A stretch of 64,000 nt of DNA from Microbacterium sp. H1-D42 (lineage in GTDB: Bacteria > Actinomycetota > Actinomycetes > Actinomycetales > Microbacteriaceae). The translations under genes and the position numbers were made by a program. Positions within the stretch are counted from its first letter, which is position 1; each line of letters opens with the position of its first letter. Shown piece after piece: positions 20,523-29,624 of this stretch. The DNA is taken from NCBI RefSeq assembly GCF_022637555.1, contig NZ_CP093342.1:2480001-2544000 (forward strand). Reading direction: 5' to 3'. The notes below the pieces were generated by a model. That model did not search any database, had not been told where the DNA came from, and worked only from the letters and a program-made list of their open reading frames with translations.

Positions 20523-21715
20523 CGATTCCTCCTCGGCCGCTCACGCGGCACTGTGCTCCAGATGAGATCTGCTTGTGGGTCTTCGCCGGTGCGCCACGCG
20601 CCGGTGCTGATCGTCACCGCGGCGACGTTGATGAACGCGGCCAGCGGCACGGCGAACAGCGCACCGGGGATGCCTGCGATCATCGCGCCTCCCGCGACCA
20701 CCAGCACGACGGCCAGCGGATGCACCTTCACGGCGGCGCCCATCATGAGCGGCTGCAGGATGTGCCCCTCGACCTGCTGAACGAGCAGCACGACACCGAG
20801 CATCGCCAGCGCGATCCACGGCCCGTTGTAGACCAGCGCCAGGAACACCGCGATCGTGCCGGTCAGCACGGCACCGACGATCGGGATGAACGAGCCGAGG
20901 AACACCAGCACCGCGACGGGAATGGCCAGCGGCACGCCGAGCAGCGCCGCACCAGCGCCGATGCCGACGGCATCGATCGCAGCGACGGCGAGCTGCGTCC
21001 TGGCGTAGTTGACGACCGTGTCCCAGCCGTTGGTCGCGGCGGCATCGACAGCAGGCCGAGCGCGACGAGGGAAGACCTTGAGCGTCCAGCGCCAGATCCC
21101 GCCTCCGTCGGCGAGAAGGCAGATGAGGATGAACAGAGCGAGCAGCGTGCCTGTGACGATGTGCGCTGCAGTGCCGGTGACAGCGCCGGCGGCATTCCAC
21201 AGCAGCGACGCCTGCTCCGTGAGCAGATTGAGTCCCTGCTGGATGAAGTCGTCGATCTGCTTGGCTGTGAGGTTGAGCGGCCCGTCGAGCAGGAACGTGC
21301 GCAGCTGGTCGATCGCCTCCTTGGTCTTGGCCTGCACATCTGGCAGTTGCAGGCGCACCTGCCAGACGACCAGCCAGACCAGTCCGGTGACGATGCCGAG
21401 GGTGGCTCCGATGGCGACCGTGATCGCCAGCCACCGGGGGAAGCGCGCGCGCATCATCAGCTGGAATCCCGGCCACAGCAGGGCGGTGATCAGGATGCCG
21501 ACCATGAGCGGGATGACCAGGAGCTTGAGCAGCATCACCAGCCAGATGAACAGGGCGATGGCTCCGGCGATGACGAGTAGACGCCAGGAATACGCCGCGG
21601 TCAATCTGAGCGATCGAGGCACGGCCTCATCGGCCTCGATCTCCACGATTCGGTGGGTGGACGGCGGATCGGCACGGAACGGATTGCGGAACCTCGGTCT
21701 GGGGTTGTCGCTCAT
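20519..21715 (-). CDS. AI-2E family transporter
   Basis: 398 residues, polytopic with about eight membrane segments and the family's C-terminal 'GSFIPIVGAVLTGTIAV' and 'QQVEGHILQPLMMGAAVKVHPL' regions. Members export diverse substrates, including AI-2 or Na+/Li+ in some cases; the substrate here is unknown. Its stop overlaps the ilvA start (ATGA), so ilvA is probably translated from this message. Confidence 0.87.
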   Translation of the reverse strand: MSDNPRPRFRNPFRADPPSTHRIVEIEADEAVPRSLRLTAAYSWRLLVIAGAIALFIWLVMLLKLLVIPLMVGILITALLWPGFQLMMRARFPRWLAITVAIGATLGIVTGLVWLVVWQVRLQLPDVQAKTKEAIDQLRTFLLDGPLNLTAKQIDDFIQQGLNLLTEQASLLWNAAGAVTGTAAHIVTGTLLALFILICLLADGGGIWRWTLKVFPRRARPAVDAAATNGWDTVVNYARTQLAVAAIDAVGIGAGAALLGVPLAIPVAVLVFLGSFIPIVGAVLTGTIAVFLALVYNGPWIALAMLGVVLLVQQVEGHILQPLMMGAAVKVHPLAVVLVVAGGAMIAGIPGALFAVPLAAFINVAAVTISTGAWRTGEDPQADLIWSTVPRERPRRNR

Positions 21716-21784
21716 TGTGCAATTCTACGTATCGTCATGTGATCGCCCCGGCATGATGTCGGTGGTGCCGCATAGTCTGGCCGA

Positions 21785-23065
21785 ATGGCTCCTGCGATGA
21801 CCGCGACCAAGATCCCCACGCTGAGTGCTTCCGAGGCGCGCCGGATGACGCTGGCGGCGCAGGGCTTCTCACGGCGGATGCCCGATGCTGTCGCTCCCCG
21901 GCATCTGCATCGCGCCATGGAGCGCCTTGGCGTGCTGCAGATCGACTCGGTGAACGTGTTCGCCCGGTCGCACTACATGCCGATGTTCTCGCGTCTGGGC
22001 GACTACGACCCGACGCTGCTGGATCGCACCTTCGTCTCGCGCACCACGCACTACGTCGAGTACCTGGCCCACGAGGCCACCTTCATGCCGGTGGCGGACT
22101 GGCCGCTGTGGGGGTTCCGCATGCGGGCGTGGCAGGAGCGCGTGTCGACGCCGGACGCCTGGGGGCACGTGCACGCCCGCACGCTGGACTGGGTGCGGGC
22201 CGAGCTGCGCGACCGCGGACCGCTGCGTCCGGCCGACCTGCGCGAGGACGCCCCGCGGGATCGCGGCACGTGGTGGGATTGGGACGAGGCGAAGCTCGCC
22301 CTCGAGCATCTGTGGCGCAATGGTGAGGTCGCGATCGCCGGCCGGATCGGCTTCGAGCGGCGCTACGGCCTGGCCGAGCAGATCATTCCCGCCGACGTGC
22401 TCGGCACCGAGATCAGCCGCGAAGATGCGGTGCGCGAGCTGGTGCGCCGCGCGGCGCGATCGTACGGAGTGGCGACGGTCGCCGATCTCAACGACTACTA
22501 CCGACTGCGCGACCAGGCGGCCGTGCGATCGGCGGTGGACGACCTCGTCGACTCTGGCGAGCTGGAGGCCGTGACCGTACGGGGGTGGGAACGCGGCGGA
22601 CGCCCGATCCCGGCCTGGCGGCACCGTGAGGCCGCGCTCCCCCGCCGGATCGACCGGGCGGCCCTGCTGACCCCGTTCGATCCGGTCGTGTGGTTCCGAG
22701 ACCGCGCGCTGCGGGTGTTCGACCTCGACTACCGCATCGAGATCTACGTGCCGGCGGCCAAGCGCCGCTACGGCTACTACTCGCTGCCGGTGCTGGTCGG
22801 CGATCGCATCGTCGCCAGAGTCGATCTGAAGGCCGACCGCCCAGCATCCGCTCTGCAGGTGCAGTCGGCGTGGTGGGAACCGCACGCCGACCCGCTTCGT
22901 GACGCTGAGCGCGTTGCCGAAGAGCTGGTGCGCGCGGCGCGCTGGCAGGGGCTGGAACGGCTCAGCGTGTCAGGCTGGGGTGATGCGTCGGATGCTGTCG
23001 CGCGTGCGCTGCACGGCAGCGAGCCGCCGATCGAACGCCATCAGCATCCGAGGGAAGCCGCCTAG
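21785..23065 (+). CDS. YcaQ/AlkZ-like winged-helix DNA glycosylase
   Basis: 426 residues of the HTH_42 family, which removes alkylated bases and unhooks interstrand crosslinks in characterised members. The catalytic QxD motif is present as Gln-Ile-Asp in 'LGVLQIDSVNVF' near residue 45. Winged-helix modules and the C-terminal beta-barrel ('LLTPFDPVVWFRDRALRVF') follow. The start may be ATG 21785 or ATG 21797. It converges on the lemA gene with a 4-base gap. Confidence 0.88.
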   Translation: MAPAMTATKIPTLSASEARRMTLAAQGFSRRMPDAVAPRHLHRAMERLGVLQIDSVNVFARSHYMPMFSRLGDYDPTLLDRTFVSRTTHYVEYLAHEATFMPVADWPLWGFRMRAWQERVSTPDAWGHVHARTLDWVRAELRDRGPLRPADLREDAPRDRGTWWDWDEAKLALEHLWRNGEVAIAGRIGFERRYGLAEQIIPADVLGTEISREDAVRELVRRAARSYGVATVADLNDYYRLRDQAAVRSAVDDLVDSGELEAVTVRGWERGGRPIPAWRHREAALPRRIDRAALLTPFDPVVWFRDRALRVFDLDYRIEIYVPAAKRRYGYYSLPVLVGDRIVARVDLKADRPASALQVQSAWWEPHADPLRDAERVAEELVRAARWQGLERLSVSGWGDASDAVARALHGSEPPIERHQHPREAA

Positions 23066-23069
23066 AGGT

Positions 23070-23636
23070 CTAGAACTGCACCCGCGGCGGCTCGGAGATC
23101 GCGCCGTCGTCGGCGACCTCGAAGAACTCGCGCTCGGTGAAGCCGAGCCCGCGCGCGAACATGTTGTTCGGGAACACCTTGATCTTGGTGTTCAGCTCGC
23201 GAACGCCGCCGTTGTAGAACCGGCGGGCAGCCTGGATCTTGTCCTCGGTGTCGACCAGCGAGTGCTGCAGCTGCAGGTAGTTCTGGCTGGCCTGCAGCTG
23301 CGGGTAAGCCTCGGCCACGGCGAAAAGACTGCGCAGCGCCTGCTGCAGGTGCCCCTCGGCGACGCCGGCCTCAGCGGGCCCGGTCGCCGACAGTGTCTCA
23401 GCACGAGCCCTGGTGACGCCCTCGAAGACGGCCTTCTCGTGCGCGGCGTAACCGCGCACGGTCTCGATCAGATTCGGGATCAGATCCGCCCGCCGCTTCA
23501 GCTGCACGGTGATGCCGCTCCACGCCTCATCGACGCGCACATTCAGCTGCACCAGCGAGTTGTATGTCGCCCACAGATAGATGCCGACGAGCACCAGCAC
23601 GCCGACGACGATCAGTACCGGCCACAGCCATTCCAT
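23070..23636 (-). CDS. LemA family protein
   Basis: 188 residues with an N-terminal membrane anchor ('WPVLIVVGVLVLVGIYLW') and a long helical bundle. The family signature 'IPNLIETVRGYAAHEKAVFE' and 'FYNGGVRELNTKIKVFPNNM' is present. Exact role unknown; membrane-associated. Confidence 0.92.
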   Translation of the reverse strand: MEWLWPVLIVVGVLVLVGIYLWATYNSLVQLNVRVDEAWSGITVQLKRRADLIPNLIETVRGYAAHEKAVFEGVTRARAETLSATGPAEAGVAEGHLQQALRSLFAVAEAYPQLQASQNYLQLQHSLVDTEDKIQAARRFYNGGVRELNTKIKVFPNNMFARGLGFTEREFFEVADDGAISEPPRVQF

Positions 23637-23709
23637 GCGGAGCCCCCTCGAGAATCGAAAACCATCCTATGCGGCGATCACTGCGGATCACCTGGGCGAC
23701 AGGCGTGAA

Positions 23710-25023
23710 TCACGCACCGAGGATGCGCTCCAAGTGCCTGTTGCCGAACACGCGCTGCGGGTCGAGCCGATCGCGCAGCGCGACGAAGTCGTCGAACCGC
23801 GGATAGCGCTCGCGCAGCTGGTCGGCATCGAGGCTGTGCAGCTTGCCCCAGTGCGGACGTCCGCCGTAGCGCAGCATGATCTGCTCCACGGCGTCGAAGT
23901 ATTCGCGGGGGTCCGCGCGCCAGTAGCGGTGCACGGCGATGTAGGCGCTGTCGCGCCCGGAGGCGGTCGACATCCACAGATCATCAGATGCTGCGAAGCG
24001 CACCTCCACGGGGAACTCGACCGACCAGCCGCGATCGGCGATGAGCTGCTGCAGCTCGCGGAATGCCGACACAAGGTGCTCGACCGGGATCGCGTACTCC
24101 ATCTCGCGGAAGCGGACGGTGCGGCTCTGCGTCAGCACGGCGTTCGACCGGTCGGTGTACTCGCGGTCGCCGGTCATCTTCACGGCCAGACGATTGAACG
24201 GCGGGGTGATCGCGGGCACTGCCTGAGCGGTGGCGCAGACCATCCGGTAGATGCCGTTCGAGAGCAGCGTCTCGTCGATCCACTTGCCCACCGGAGGCAG
24301 CGGCTTGCGCGGGGTGGACTCGGGCAGACGGGTCTGTCGCTTGGTGAGGGCGACGTCGGTGTGCGGGAACCAGTAGAACTCGAAATGATCGTTCTCGGTG
24401 GCACGCTCGTGCACTGTGTCGAGCACGTCCGCGAGCGGGGCCGGTTCATCGACCGCGTGCAGGATGAACGCCGGAACACACTGCAGCGTCACCTCGACGA
24501 TGATGCCGAGCGCGCCGAGGCTGAGCACGGCCGCACCGAGCAGCTCATTGTTGTGCGTCTCGTCGATGCGCAGGAACTCGCCGTCGGCGGTGATCATGCT
24601 CAGCCCGCGCACCTGGGTCGCGATGCCGCCGAAGCCAGACCCCGTGCCGTGCGTGCCTGTCGAGATCGCCCCGGTGATCGACTGCCGATCGATGTCACCC
24701 AGGTTCTCCATCGCGAGGCCGTGCGGGCGCAGCAGCTCGGGGATGCGGTGCAGGCGCGTGCCACCGCGCAGCGTGACGCGCCCGCGCTCAGCATCCACCG
24801 AGACGACACCCTGCAACTCGTCGAGCTCGACCAGCACGCCTGGCGCGACGGCGATGCCGGTGAAGCTGTGCCCCGCGCCGACGGCTTTGATCGTGAGTCC
24901 TTCAGCGGCCGCCGCCTTGACAGCGCGCTGCACGCCCTCCGCCGAACGCGGACGCTCCACCCGCACAGGGCGCACACTGGCCGAGCGGCCCCAGTTCTGC
25001 CAGGTTCCGCCGGGTCGTGTCAT
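23710..25023 (-). CDS. FAD-dependent sugar-1,4-lactone oxidase family protein
   Basis: 437 residues. The N-terminal FAD-binding PCMH domain includes 'AVGAGHSFTGIAV', where the His may carry covalent FAD. The C-terminal ALO domain ends with 'HWGKLHSLDADQLRERYPRFDDF', matching D-arabinono-1,4-lactone oxidase and L-gulonolactone oxidase relatives. Substrate unassigned. Its start overlaps the stop of the upstream deaminase/aldolase-like gene (ATGA), a pairing that suggests joint expression. Confidence 0.87.
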   Translation of the reverse strand: MTRPGGTWQNWGRSASVRPVRVERPRSAEGVQRAVKAAAAEGLTIKAVGAGHSFTGIAVAPGVLVELDELQGVVSVDAERGRVTLRGGTRLHRIPELLRPHGLAMENLGDIDRQSITGAISTGTHGTGSGFGGIATQVRGLSMITADGEFLRIDETHNNELLGAAVLSLGALGIIVEVTLQCVPAFILHAVDEPAPLADVLDTVHERATENDHFEFYWFPHTDVALTKRQTRLPESTPRKPLPPVGKWIDETLLSNGIYRMVCATAQAVPAITPPFNRLAVKMTGDREYTDRSNAVLTQSRTVRFREMEYAIPVEHLVSAFRELQQLIADRGWSVEFPVEVRFAASDDLWMSTASGRDSAYIAVHRYWRADPREYFDAVEQIMLRYGGRPHWGKLHSLDADQLRERYPRFDDFVALRDRLDPQRVFGNRHLERILGA

Positions 25024-26282
25024 AAGAACGTCTTTCCTTCGCCTCGATAAGTGGGGATCTCGTCGATGACGACGCCGTCGGCGACGAGGTGGTACGTGTC
25101 GACCCGTTCGGCCGGCTCGCCGCTCTTGGCGTGCCGGAACCAGACGCGGTCGCCGATCTTCAGGTCGCGCGCGGTCTCGCCGCGCAGTGGGGTCTGCACT
25201 TCACCCGCCGCCTCGCGGGGCATCGTGCGCAGGTGCTGTGGCCAGACCGGCAGCGGCTGCCGTGACGCGACGGCGGGTCCAGAGGCGATCCATCCGCCGC
25301 CGAGAACGGTGGCGATGTCGGGCTCGGGCTTGCGCACGACGTCGAACGCGAAGGCGGTCGCCGGTGCGGGCGAGAACGAGCGGTACCCGTCGAAGAGGTG
25401 ACCGGCAAGCAGTCCGCTGCCGGCCGTGGCCTCGGTGAGCGACTGGTCGCTGCCGGTGAACTCCAGTGATCCGGTGCCACCGCCGTTGAGGAACTCCAGC
25501 GGGGCGACGTCGAGCATCGCCTCCGCGATCTCGGCACGGCGCCGTCGCAGCTCGTCACGGGAACGGGCCTGCATCATGCGGATGATCGGAGCGTCGGCGC
25601 CCGCGGCATCCCCCTGCCCTGCGATCTGCGCCTCGTACATCTGCAACCCGACCAGCGTGAATCCGGGACGACGCACCACCTGCCGGGCGAAGCCGGCGAC
25701 GTCGGCCGCGGTGAACAGCGACGAGCGGCGCACGCCGATGTGCCCGAGTGCCGCCGACCGCAGCGAGGCGTCCACGTCGATCGCGACGCGGACGTCAGGA
25801 CGCTTGCCGGGTGCCGCGATGGCGTCGATGAGGTCGAGGTGGGCAAGGTCGTCGATCATCAGCGTGATGCGCGCCGCGAGCTTCTCATCGGCCAGCAGGG
25901 TCGCCAGCCCCGCCTTGTCGACGGTGGGATAGCCGAGCACGATGTCGTCGTGATCCTCAGCGAGCCAGAGCGCCTCGGCGAGGGTGAATGCGAGGATGCC
26001 ACGGTAGCCGGGCAGGGCGAGCACAGCATCCAGCACCGCGCGCACGCGCACCGACTTCGTCGCGACGCGAATCGGGATGCCGCCGGAGCGCACCAGCAGA
26101 TCCATGGCGTTGTACCGCAGCGCGTCGCGCTCGATGACGGCGACGGGTGCGGGCAGATGGGCCGTCGCTTCCGTCAGCGAGCGCCAGTAGCGCGCAGGCG
26201 AGCGCCACGCGGCATCGCGAGAGGAGGAATCCGGGCCCACATCGGCAGTCTTCGGGCTCTGTTCAACAGTGAGGTCGAGCAC
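25020..26282 (-). CDS. Amino acid deaminase/aldolase-like PLP enzyme (alanine racemase-type barrel)
   Basis: 420 residues of the fold type III PLP family that includes D-threonine aldolase and D-serine dehydratase. The PLP lysine is Lys76 in 'IRVATKSVR'. C-terminal features 'IGDRVWFRHAKSGEPAERVDTYHLV' resemble the metal-binding part of these enzymes. The GTG start at 26282 has no clear ribosome site. Substrate unknown. Confidence 0.82.
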   Translation of the reverse strand: MLDLTVEQSPKTADVGPDSSSRDAAWRSPARYWRSLTEATAHLPAPVAVIERDALRYNAMDLLVRSGGIPIRVATKSVRVRAVLDAVLALPGYRGILAFTLAEALWLAEDHDDIVLGYPTVDKAGLATLLADEKLAARITLMIDDLAHLDLIDAIAAPGKRPDVRVAIDVDASLRSAALGHIGVRRSSLFTAADVAGFARQVVRRPGFTLVGLQMYEAQIAGQGDAAGADAPIIRMMQARSRDELRRRRAEIAEAMLDVAPLEFLNGGGTGSLEFTGSDQSLTEATAGSGLLAGHLFDGYRSFSPAPATAFAFDVVRKPEPDIATVLGGGWIASGPAVASRQPLPVWPQHLRTMPREAAGEVQTPLRGETARDLKIGDRVWFRHAKSGEPAERVDTYHLVADGVVIDEIPTYRGEGKTFL

Positions 26283-26344
26283 CCCTCTACCTTACGACCA
26301 AATCGGACTGAGTTTCACAACTCGTGAGACGCTGGTTCATCTTC

Positions 26345-26381
26345 GTGGCGCCACTTCGTGCCCCCACTGGGATTCGAACCC
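26345..26381. repeat. 37-bp direct repeat carrying a partial tRNA 3' half (copy 1)
   Basis: Identical to 26460-26496, 115 bases away. It contains the acceptor 3' strand and most of the T arm of the tRNA at 26474-26546, and 15 bases beyond its end, but no anticodon or D arm. It lies on the 3' side of the tRNA, the side used as attachment site by integrating elements. Confidence 0.9.
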
Positions 26382-26459
26382 GCCCCACCGGCCCTCCACC
26401 CGCCGCTTCGCGTCGCGCGGAGCCTCCGCCGGCGTGGGCCCTAGTCTGGGTCTCACCCA

Positions 26460-26496
26460 GTGGCGCCACTTCGTGCCCCCACTGGGATTCGAACCC
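26460..26496. repeat. 37-bp direct repeat (copy 2), overlapping the tRNA 3' end
   Basis: Second copy of the repeat at 26345-26381. It includes the tRNA's TTCGAA T-loop and acceptor strand and continues past the mature 3' end. Confidence 0.9.
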
Positions 26497-26546
26497 AGAC
26501 TGAAGCGATTTTAAGTCGCCTGCCTCTGCCGTTGGGCTATGGGGGC
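26474..26546 (-). tRNA. tRNA with UAA (Leu) anticodon and short variable arm
   Basis: 73 bases. Acceptor GCCCCCA / TGGGGGC, discriminator A, no encoded CCA. The anticodon arm GGCGA-CTTAAAA-TCGCT places UAA at 34-36 (26511-26513) after U33. The T arm CTGGG-TTCGAAT-CCCAG is perfect. The variable region is only five bases, whereas leucine tRNAs normally have a long variable arm. The anticodon reads UUA, a very rare codon in this genome. Confidence 0.9.
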
Positions 26547-26570
26547 CCACCGATCAGCCTAGCGACGCGA

Positions 26571-26602
26571 AAGGACCCGCACGATCGCTCGCGCGGGTCC
26601 TT
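26571..26602 (-). terminator. Terminator hairpin downstream of ndh
   Basis: Perfect 10-bp arms AAGGACCCGC / GCGGGTCCTT with a 12-base loop, followed on the minus strand by TTTCG. It separates ndh from the tRNA, which is transcribed in the same direction. Confidence 0.8.
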
Positions 26603-26616
26603 CAGCAGTCAGGTGA

Positions 26617-28218
26617 TCAGGCGTCGGCCTTGACCGTCTCCGCCTTGACGTCGGTCTTCTTGGCAGGCGTCTTGCGGGCTGCCGGCTTCTTCGGTGCGGC
26701 CACCTCAGCGGTCGACGCGTCGGCCTTCTCAGCCGAGGTCTTCACCGGTGCCTTGCGGGCCGGAGCCTTGCGCGCGGCAGGCTTCTTGGCGGCGTCCTTC
26801 GCAGGCGCTGCATCTGCTTCTGCCTTCGCCGGGGCATCCTCCGTCTTCGCCGGAGCCGGTGCGGGCGCCGCGGCGACCGCAGGACGCGGACGCGCTGCGA
26901 ACTCCTCGAACGCGGCACGGGGCTGCTGCACAGCCTCGAGGTTCACGATGTCGCGGCCGAGCCACAGGTTGTTCCACCAGCCCCACAGCACGCGCCACTT
27001 GCGCTCCCACGTCGGCATGGCCAGGCCGTGGTAGCCGCGGTGTGCGATCCAGGCGACGAAGCCCTTCAGCGCGATCTTGCCGGACTGGAAGACGCCGTTG
27101 TACAGGCCGAGGCCTGCGACAGCGCCGAGGTTCTTGTGGAAGTACTCCTTGGTGCCCTCACCGCGCAGCACGGCGACGAGGTTCTTCGCGAGCACCTTCG
27201 CCTGACGCACGGCATGCTGGGCGTTCGGCACGCAGTAGCCGCCCACACCGCCGCCGGACAGGTCCGGCACGGCCGAGACGTCACCGGCGGCCCAGGCACC
27301 CTCGACGGGAGCCTCGGCGGTGCCGACGCGCAGGTCGGCGCGGGTCTGGATGCGACCGCGTTCCTCGACGGGCAGGTCGCCGCCGCGCACGACGGTCGGG
27401 TTGGCCATGACTCCTGCGGTCCAGACGATCAGGTCGGTCGGGATGACCTGGCCGGTGGAGAGCTCGACGTCGCCGCCGACGGCACCCGTGACCTGAGTGT
27501 CGAGGTGCACGTTGGCACCGCGCTTCGCGAGGTCCTTGAGCACCCACTCGCTGGTCTTCAGCGAGACCTCGGGCATGATGCGCCCCATGGCCTCGATGAG
27601 GTGGAAGTGCGTGTCGTCGAAGGTCAGCTGCGGGTACTTCGACACCAGCGACGAGGCGAGCGAGCGCAGCTCGGCGAACGCCTCGATGCCGGCGAAGCCG
27701 CCACCGACGACGACGACCGTCAGCAGACGGTCGCGCTCGGGGCCGGCGGGGATGGAAGCGGCCTTGTCGAAGTTCGACATCAGCTTGTCGCGCACGGCGA
27801 CGGCCTCTTCGATGGTCTTCAGCCCGATGGCGTTGTCGGCGATGCCCGGGATCGGGAATGTGCGCGAGACTGCACCGGCGGTGACGACGATCTGGTCGTA
27901 TGCGAACTCGTAGGACTCACCCACGGGCGGCGTGATCGTGGCGACCTTGTTCGCGTGATCGATGCCGGTGATCTTGGCCGTGATGACGTTGGTGCGCTTC
28001 AGATGGCGGCGGTGCGCGACGACCGCGTGGCGCGGCTCGATCGATCCGGCGGCGACCTCGGGCAGGAACGGCTGGTACGTCATGTACGGCAGCGGATCCA
28101 CCATCGTCACATCAGCTTCACCCTTGCGAAGGTGCTTCTCGAGCTTCCATGCGGTGTAGAAACCTGCGTAGCCTCCACCGACAATCAGAATGCGGGGTGC
28201 AGTGCTGTTCTGAGGCAC
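26617..28218 (-). CDS. ndh: Type II NADH dehydrogenase-like flavoprotein with a lysine/alanine/proline-rich tail
   Basis: 533 residues. Residues 1 to about 440 are a full NDH-2: FAD dinucleotide fold 'ILIVGGGYAGFYTAW', NADH fold 'VVVVGGGFAGIEAFAEL', and the second FAD contact 'WAAGDVSAVPDLSG'. It would pass electrons from NADH to menaquinone without pumping protons. The last 90 residues are an unrelated, disordered tail of Ala, Lys and Pro with PAARKAPARKAP-like repeats, similar to histone H1 tails. Neighbouring cytochrome bd genes (59-64 kb) fit the same respiratory chain. Confidence 0.9.
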   Translation of the reverse strand: MPQNSTAPRILIVGGGYAGFYTAWKLEKHLRKGEADVTMVDPLPYMTYQPFLPEVAAGSIEPRHAVVAHRRHLKRTNVITAKITGIDHANKVATITPPVGESYEFAYDQIVVTAGAVSRTFPIPGIADNAIGLKTIEEAVAVRDKLMSNFDKAASIPAGPERDRLLTVVVVGGGFAGIEAFAELRSLASSLVSKYPQLTFDDTHFHLIEAMGRIMPEVSLKTSEWVLKDLAKRGANVHLDTQVTGAVGGDVELSTGQVIPTDLIVWTAGVMANPTVVRGGDLPVEERGRIQTRADLRVGTAEAPVEGAWAAGDVSAVPDLSGGGVGGYCVPNAQHAVRQAKVLAKNLVAVLRGEGTKEYFHKNLGAVAGLGLYNGVFQSGKIALKGFVAWIAHRGYHGLAMPTWERKWRVLWGWWNNLWLGRDIVNLEAVQQPRAAFEEFAARPRPAVAAAPAPAPAKTEDAPAKAEADAAPAKDAAKKPAARKAPARKAPVKTSAEKADASTAEVAAPKKPAARKTPAKKTDVKAETVKADA

Positions 28219-28238
28219 AGGGGGACAACTCCTCGTCG

Positions 28239-29624
28239 TCAGGGTGTGGGAGTGCGTCGACCGCGCTCCGTTCGGATGCGCCGGGCAGCTGCGGTGACGC
28301 CAAGCGCTACCAGGATACCAGGCACTGTGAGTGCCAGAAGCGGCAGGGTACCGTACCGCAGAGATTCGGTCGTCGGAAGCAGGGGCGAGCCCGCCTCGGT
28401 CGGCGGCTCGGCCGGAGGCAGCGGCGGCACGGCCTCTGGCGTCGCGGTGGCCTGCGGCTCGGGATCCTTCGGAGCGTCAGCGCGCCGGTACACCCGCACC
28501 CACTCCTTCAGATCGCCCATCGGGTTGGCATCGACCTTCGGGACGGATGCCGTCACGGCCGCGTTCACGTCGAGAAGTCCGTATCCGTAGAGCGGATCCG
28601 GCTTCTCGCGCATCTCTGGAACCGGAACCGCGGTCTTGATCAGCCGGTTGATGACATTCGCGGCATCCAGCTCCGGATGCGCGGCGCGCACCAGCGCCGC
28701 CGCCCCGGCGACGATCGGCGCGGCGCCGCTCGTGCCGTCCCACCCGACGACCTGCCCGTCGGCTGCGATGCCGACCAGCGACTCGCTCGGCGCCATGATG
28801 CCGATCGTGATCCCCTGCGTCGACGCGCCACGGCTCGCCATTCCGGTCTGGTCGACGCCCCCGACCGTGAGCACGCCGGGGATCGTGGCGGGTGCGCCGA
28901 TGATCGAGGTTCCGCTGTCGCGGTTTCCCGCGGCGGCGATCACGACGACATCATGCTCGTAGGCGTACAGGAACGCCTCGTCCCAGCTCTTGTCCCAGTC
29001 CAGGGTGTTGGTGGTGAAAGACAGGTTGATCACATCGGCGCCGTTGTCGACGGCCCACTTCATGCCCTCCGCGACCTGCTCGCTGAAAGGCACGGTCGAC
29101 GAAGTCCCCGGAAAGCCGAGCGAGATCGACAGCAGGTTGGCCCGCGGCGCGACCCCGATCATGCCGGTGCCGTCGGGCTTGCCCGGTGCCGCGGCGACCG
29201 AGGCCACGAGCGTGCCGTGCCCACGGTTGATGACTCCCACCGGCGTCCGGCCGTCCGCGGTGCCCACCCCGGACATGTCCTTGCCGTCCTTGACCGCGCT
29301 TCCGAACACCCCGCCGGCCTCGCCGATCCCGGTGTCGAGCACTGCGATGGTCACGCCCTTGCCGCGCGTGACGCGCCAGGCGTCGCGGATCTTCGCGCCG
29401 TCGAGCCAGTACTCCTTGGCGCGGACTGGATCGCTCGGGTCGTCAGGGATCGGCAGCGGAGTCGGCTCCGGTGTCTCGGCCTCGGTCGCTGCATTCGACT
29501 GGGGGACGGTGTCAGCGAAGGCTGTCGCCGGGGTCACGGCCACGGCCGGCGCGGCACCGAGGATCGCGGACGCCGCCATCGCCGTGAGCACGGCAATGCC
29601 CGACAGCATCCGCAATCTCGTCAT
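28239..29624 (-). CDS. Membrane-anchored subtilisin-like protease (mycosin-like, S8)
   Basis: 461 residues from ATG 29624, whose ATGA overlaps the DUF501 stop and which has GGCGGA upstream. A signal peptide is followed by the subtilase domain with catalytic Asp in 'VTIAVLDTGIG', His in 'INRGHGTLVAS' and Ser in 'DGTSGAAPIVAGAAAL'. A Pro-rich stretch and one C-terminal membrane segment with an Arg-rich end follow, the mycosin architecture. No type VII secretion genes lie in this window, so a secretion link is unproven. Confidence 0.88.
   Translation of the reverse strand: MTRLRMLSGIAVLTAMAASAILGAAPAVAVTPATAFADTVPQSNAATEAETPEPTPLPIPDDPSDPVRAKEYWLDGAKIRDAWRVTRGKGVTIAVLDTGIGEAGGVFGSAVKDGKDMSGVGTADGRTPVGVINRGHGTLVASVAAAPGKPDGTGMIGVAPRANLLSISLGFPGTSSTVPFSEQVAEGMKWAVDNGADVINLSFTTNTLDWDKSWDEAFLYAYEHDVVVIAAAGNRDSGTSIIGAPATIPGVLTVGGVDQTGMASRGASTQGITIGIMAPSESLVGIAADGQVVGWDGTSGAAPIVAGAAALVRAAHPELDAANVINRLIKTAVPVPEMREKPDPLYGYGLLDVNAAVTASVPKVDANPMGDLKEWVRVYRRADAPKDPEPQATATPEAVPPLPPAEPPTEAGSPLLPTTESLRYGTLPLLALTVPGILVALGVTAAARRIRTERGRRTPTP

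Noticed and set aside
17409..21715. A functional AI-2 synthesis and export unit (luxS with the AI-2E transporter)
   Set aside because: The genes are in separate units, and AI-2E family proteins have varied substrates.
26345..26381. A second tRNA gene
   Set aside because: Only the T arm and one acceptor strand are present; there is no anticodon or D arm.
28239..29624. Part of a type VII secretion locus
   Set aside because: The protease is mycosin-like, but no EccC, EccD, EsxA or related gene occurs in the window.
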